From: Clostridia bacterium
GTDB taxonomy: Bacteria; Bacillota; Clostridia; Christensenellales; Borkfalkiaceae
Length of the DNA stretch: 17,521 nucleotides
NCBI GenBank assembly: GCA_900767495.1
Contig: CAAFZH010000066.1
Location: 1 to 17,521, forward strand
Direction: 5' to 3'
Of the stretch, positions 14,911 through 17,521 are shown one piece after another. The notes beneath the pieces were generated by a model that had not been told where the DNA came from, made no database searches, and was given only the letters and a program-made list of their open reading frames with translations. A program made the position numbers and the translations under genes. Position 1 is the stretch's first letter, and every line of letters begins with the position of its first letter.

Positions 14911-15705
14911 ATGAAAGACATTATAGTGGTAACGGGTGCGTCGAGCGGACTCGGAAAAGAATTCGTTAAACAGATTGAAACTATAGAAAACGTTGACGAA
15001 ATATGGGTTATTGCACGCCGTGAGGACAGACTTAAGGCTCTTGCCGAAGAGGTTAAAACGCCGCTTAAAATTCTCGCGCTCGATTTATCCAAGCAAGAAG
15101 ATATTGCGGTATACTCGGCGAAACTCAAAAAGGAAAATCCGACGGTTAAATACCTGATAAACTGCGCCGGGTTCGGCAAGTTCGGACATATCGAAAAAAT
15201 GCCTCCAGAAACGCAACTTAATATGATAGACCTTAACTGCAAAGCGGTCGTTAGTATATGTGCCGAAACTTTGCCGTATACAAAAGAAGGGTCTAAAATA
15301 ATCAACGTTGCGTCCTGCGCGGCGTTTCAGCCTATACCGTATATCAACGTTTACGCCGCAACTAAAGCCTTTGTGTTGTCGTACTCGCGTGCTTTAAACG
15401 TCGAGTTAAAGTACAGAAAAGTCAGCGTTACCGCCGTTTGCCCGTACTGGGTTAAAACCGAATTTTTCGACAGGGCGATAAACCCCGACGAAAAAACCGT
15501 CGTCATAAACTACGGCGTTATGTACAGTGCGGATAAAGTTGTTAAAAAAGCAATCCGCGACGCTAGAAAAGGCAAAGATATCTCGGTTTACGGCAAAATA
15601 AATAAGTTGCAAAAACTCGGCGCAAAAATCCTGCCGCACAAACTCGTTATGAAAATCTGGATGAATCGTCAAAAATACGACGGCACTCCCAACGTAAGAA
15701 AATAA
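14911..15705 (+). CDS. Short-chain dehydrogenase/reductase, substrate unknown
   Basis: The 264-residue product is a classical SDR: cofactor motif TGASSGLG at 8-15, NCAG at 84-87, and the catalytic set S135 (VASCAAF), Y148 and K152 (YAATK). The basic residues R37, R38 and R41 after strand 2 suggest NADPH preference. Length and the order of motifs match the DltE/YdfG-like group of oxidoreductases. The C-terminal 60 residues are basic, with a KLQKLGAKILPHKLVMKIWM segment that could be an amphipathic or membrane-associated helix. It is the last gene of the rnj operon, beginning 7 bp after trhP with AAGG of the stop region as a weak site, and is followed at once by an intrinsic terminator. Its reaction is unknown, and its place in a tRNA-modification operon may be incidental. 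Confidence 0.92.
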   Translation: MKDIIVVTGASSGLGKEFVKQIETIENVDEIWVIARREDRLKALAEEVKTPLKILALDLSKQEDIAVYSAKLKKENPTVKYLINCAGFGKFGHIEKMPPETQLNMIDLNCKAVVSICAETLPYTKEGSKIINVASCAAFQPIPYINVYAATKAFVLSYSRALNVELKYRKVSVTAVCPYWVKTEFFDRAINPDEKTVVINYGVMYSADKVVKKAIRDARKGKDISVYGKINKLQKLGAKILPHKLVMKIWMNRQKYDGTPNVRK

Positions 15706-15706
15706 G

Positions 15707-15740
15707 AAAATATCTCCGTTTTTTGCGGAGATATTTTTTT
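15707..15740 (+). terminator. Intrinsic terminator of the rnj-SDR operon
   Basis: A 12-bp perfect stem (15707-15718 with 15726-15737) encloses a T-rich 7-nt loop and runs into a continuous T-tract to 15740. It starts one base after the SDR stop. The A-run at the left arm would also allow function on the minus strand. Confidence 0.95.
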
Positions 15741-15812
15741 GTTGTCCATCAGGGAAATCAGGGCAAAAAAGCGCCGTCAGACCGAGTTCAAACGCAATCA
15801 CCTGCGGCTAAT

Positions 15813-15841
15813 TAGTAGAAATTCGTAAAAAATAGTAGAAA
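15813..15841 (+). repeat. Direct repeat TAGTAGAAA, 20 bp apart, upstream of a promoter
   Basis: TAGTAGAAA occurs at 15813-15821 and 15833-15841. The start-to-start distance of 20 bp places both on the same DNA face, and the second copy ends 6 bp before the likely -35 box. This layout is typical of response-regulator or activator sites, but no known motif was recognised. Confidence 0.45.
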
Positions 15842-15847
15842 AGAATA

Positions 15848-15877
15848 TTTACTTTCGCATTTTGGTAATGTTATAAT
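15848..15877 (+). promoter_or_regulatory. Extended -10 promoter for the surface-protein unit
   Basis: TATAAT at 15872-15877 is preceded by TG at 15869-15870, giving an extended -10 (TGTTATAAT). A weak -35, TTTACT at 15848-15853, lies 18 bp upstream. Transcription would begin near 15884, about 26 nt before the small ORF. Confidence 0.75.
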
Positions 15878-15909
15878 TTTCGTGCAATTATGATAAGGAG
15901 GTTTTTAAT

Positions 15910-16050
15910 ATGATTGCAAAAATTTTGGAGCATACGCCAAACGGCGGTTTTATGCCCCGAAACGTAAAAACACAAAGGCGATTGTCGTCGACGAAAAACA
16001 TTACGATGAGTGCGTTCGCGCGGGAGGAGATTAAGAGTGAAAATTACTAA
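15910..16050 (+). CDS. Possible 46-residue leader peptide or small protein
   Basis: An ATG at 15910 sits 8 bases after a perfect Shine-Dalgarno AAGGAGG (15895-15901) and just behind the extended -10 promoter. The frame runs 46 codons to TAA at 16048-16050. The peptide starts MIAKILEHTPNGG and is basic in the middle (VKTQRRLSSTKN), with no signal peptide or membrane helix. I do not recognise it. It overlaps the start of the secreted protein gene by 14 bp, and the Shine-Dalgarno of that gene (16022-16029) is inside it, so it may couple or tune translation of the downstream gene. The start site is the best in the window, yet the length and odd composition leave open that this is a regulatory leader rather than a functional protein. 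Confidence 0.5.
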   Translation: MIAKILEHTPNGGFMPRNVKTQRRLSSTKNITMSAFAREEIKSENY

Positions 16051-17452
16051 AAAACTTATCGTTTCTTTTATATTGTCCTTAGTTGCGTCAATCAGTTGCA
16101 TTGTTTCGGTAGTATCGCTTAATGAACGAAATTCCGATAAGGTTTATGCCGAAGTAACGAGTGAATCTTATATCTCTTCGCACAAAGATTTTAACGAAGT
16201 GATAGATGAAAAAGTGTATCGCGGAGCCAAAGAGTGTAACGAATCCAAACCCGATGGTTTCGATAAGGTCTGGAAGTACGATCAAGTTTGCACTAACGTT
16301 TCATCGACGCGTTATTTATATGTTCACGGCGCGAATTTTTCCGATAAACCGCTTAACGCCGCGGCGAAAATCAGATTTGCTATGAAAACAAATCATAAGA
16401 TGAATTTTAATTTCAAAAAATTCGACGAGTCGCACGATTGGTTAATATTTACGCTTACGCAGGTGAAAAAAGAAAAATGGTTGCTCGTTGTCGAGGATTT
16501 AAACGGAGCGGAGGTATATAATTCCGCAAGCGACGCTAATACTCAATACGGCTTGCTTGACGGAAGTTGCGAAACGAACGGAGTTTACGTTGACAACGCT
16601 CTTAATTCTATTTTATTCGGCAATTGTAAAGGGTTCGGGGCGCAAGCGGAGTTAGGAAAAGAGTTATATACTTACGTTACCGAGATTCGCGCCGTTATGA
16701 AACCGCATTCGGTAGTAGGGAAAATAATAGATGACGCTTTATATAATTCGAGAAACGTAGAACTGTCGCCTTCCGGGGAAGAGGCTCCCGCAGGTTATAG
16801 TATGGTATGGAATTATACCGCTGCCGCAGGGGTTAAACTTATTCGCGGAGATATGTATTCCGAAACCGTACTCGATAATATGAAAGTAGTCAATTTTGCA
16901 ATAAAAACCACGGGAGATTTCGTTATAGACGATCGCAAGGGCGGGGTTTATAGCGGCAACGATTGGTTGTTTTTTTCTCTGACGCAAACGGAAAAGTCCG
17001 TGTGGTCGGTTTTGATACAGGACTCCGATTACGATACCGTTTATGCTAAAAGCGGTTTAAGCGGGATAAAAAATACAACGTATTACGTAGACAATTCGTT
17101 GCAAACTATATTGTTCGGCGTTTCGGGTTTTTATCCGTTGGGGTCGGCAAACGAAAGCGTTACCGTTTCCGTAACGGAAGTCCGCGCAACGTTAAGGCAT
17201 AGAACAACTGCATTTGAAACCGAAGTTATAGAAGATTCGCTTATCAGAACCACGTGTGATAAAGCGGAAGATCATCTCGCTCCCGAAGGTTTTGAGTCCG
17301 TCTACAAGATTAAATATAACGAACGTTATCTGCACGGAGGTTTGCATTATTCCAACTATACGCTTACGGACTATAAAGAGGTTTATTTTGCGGTAAGAAA
17401 CGATAAATATTTCCGTTTCGGTAAAGCGGGAATATTAGCGCAAAAAGGATGA
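16037..17452 (+). CDS. Secreted repeat protein, third repeat interrupted by stop codons
   Basis: I choose the GTG at 16037 because GGGAGGAG (16022-16029) lies 7 bases upstream and the product then starts with a proper signal peptide: MKITKK, a hydrophobic core to about residue 30, then a likely cleavage after VYA near residue 41. The earlier GTG at 16010 would put nine basic residues in front and has no ribosome binding site. The mature protein consists of a tandem unit of about 170 residues starting at residues 54, 229 and 396. Each unit has VW/VY-K-Y, then FA(M/I/V)(K/R), DW-x-x-F-x-LTQ, a second W 13 residues later, VD-N-x-L-x-(S/T)-ILFG and Y/V-VTE(I/V)RA. The predominance of beta strands suggests beta-sandwich domains, perhaps binding carbohydrate or a surface partner. 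The family is not recognised. The TGA at 17450 truncates the third unit at 471 residues; see the separate entry for its continuation. Confidence 0.8.
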   Translation: MKITKKLIVSFILSLVASISCIVSVVSLNERNSDKVYAEVTSESYISSHKDFNEVIDEKVYRGAKECNESKPDGFDKVWKYDQVCTNVSSTRYLYVHGANFSDKPLNAAAKIRFAMKTNHKMNFNFKKFDESHDWLIFTLTQVKKEKWLLVVEDLNGAEVYNSASDANTQYGLLDGSCETNGVYVDNALNSILFGNCKGFGAQAELGKELYTYVTEIRAVMKPHSVVGKIIDDALYNSRNVELSPSGEEAPAGYSMVWNYTAAAGVKLIRGDMYSETVLDNMKVVNFAIKTTGDFVIDDRKGGVYSGNDWLFFSLTQTEKSVWSVLIQDSDYDTVYAKSGLSGIKNTTYYVDNSLQTILFGVSGFYPLGSANESVTVSVTEVRATLRHRTTAFETEVIEDSLIRTTCDKAEDHLAPEGFESVYKIKYNERYLHGGLHYSNYTLTDYKEVYFAVRNDKYFRFGKAGILAQKG

Positions 17453-17521
17453 ATATATTTTAAACTTACTAATTGCGCAAACGGAAAATAGCAAATAGCG
17501 ATTACAGACCGACACGGCAAA
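16196..17521 (+). repeat. Tandem protein repeat, about 170 residues, three copies
   Basis: Units begin at 16196 (EVIDEKVY), 16721 (KIIDDALY) and 17222 (EVIEDSLI), with periods of 175 and 167 codons. The third is cut by the window edge. The copies are diverged at the DNA level, so the duplications are old; similarity is seen in the encoded protein. Confidence 0.85.
17450..17521 (+). pseudogene. In-frame continuation of the third repeat beyond TGA and TAG
   Basis: Reading on in the same frame after the TGA at 17450-17452 gives IYFKLTNCANGK, then TAG at 17489-17491, then QIAITDRHGK to the window end. This aligns without gaps to repeat 1 (LIFTLTQVKKEK-W-LLVVEDLNGA). Both stops stand at the places of TGG tryptophans in repeats 1 and 2. 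The segment is probably part of the ancestral gene; whether it is still translated is unknown. Confidence 0.7.

Noticed and set aside
15741..15812. Possible CRISPR-like or integration repeats (TCAGGG occurs twice within 16 bp).
   Set aside because: The repeat is only six bases and two copies; no array, att-like duplication or integrase is present.
17450..17491. Genome-wide reassignment of TGA or TAG to tryptophan.
   Set aside because: TGA ends six convincing genes in this window, several as ATGA overlaps. TAG is not used as a stop here, but 15 genes are too few to infer a recoded TAG.
17442..17521. Frameshift explanation for the broken third repeat: the next frame reads DEYILNLLIAQTENSK, superficially like the repeat's LTQTEK segment.
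   Set aside because: The original frame aligns to repeat 1 without any gap, keeps the 13-codon Trp spacing and continues after the second stop, which the shifted frame does not.

Overview
The window looks like a chromosomal segment of an uncultured member of the Bacillota (Firmicutes), most likely a Clostridia-type gut bacterium. The signs are RNase J, a DUF624/YesL-type membrane protein, a YkvI-type membrane protein, a TrmR (YrrM) methyltransferase next to a U32-family tRNA hydroxylation protein, strong GGAGG ribosome binding sites and consensus sigma-A promoters. The species cannot be named from the sequence. Of 15 complete or 3'-complete reading frames, 9 end in TAA, 6 in TGA and none in TAG.

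Region 1 (1-5013, + strand) is a tightly packed operon running in from the left edge: the 3' part of a DUF624-like membrane protein, a class I SAM methyltransferase, the redox chaperone Hsp33 (hslO), a TPR-repeat protein of unknown function and an unknown helical protein. Junctions are overlaps of 4-14 bp or a gap of 4 bp. The operon ends in a strong hairpin/T-tract terminator (4974-5013). The terminator's right arm contains the start codon of the next gene, a YkvI-type membrane protein.

Region 2 (5891-8481, - strand) is a complete ABC importer operon of the SsuABC/ThiXYZ/TauABC type: lipoprotein substrate-binding protein, ATPase, permease. Its 3' end overlaps the 3' end of the YkvI gene by 104 bp, so the two are convergent and share coding DNA. 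No TPP riboswitch or other substrate-revealing element was seen.

Region 3 (8577-15740, + strand) starts at a perfect sigma-A promoter (TTGACA, 17 bp, TATAAT) and is an RNA-centred cluster: valS, then, after a 15-bp perfect hairpin, rnj (RNase J), trmR-like methyltransferase, trhP-like U32 protein and a short-chain dehydrogenase, closed by a clear intrinsic terminator. TrmR and TrhP are both steps of tRNA wobble-uridine (ho5U to mo5U) modification. Valine tRNA is one of the tRNAs carrying that modification, which gives a possible but unproven link to valS. An 18-bp perfect inverted repeat lies inside the trmR coding sequence.

Region 4 (15741-17521, + strand) looks accessory. An extended -10 promoter precedes a possible 46-codon small ORF with a perfect Shine-Dalgarno, which overlaps the start of a secreted repeat protein. 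That protein has two full repeats of about 170 residues and a third that is interrupted by TGA and then TAG. Both stops fall exactly where the first two repeats have conserved tryptophans, 13 codons apart in all three repeats, and the frame stays open to the window edge. This is the most unusual observation here. I found no CRISPR array, tRNA, rRNA, insertion sequence, integrase, reverse transcriptase or recognisable defence system. No complete new system is evident.
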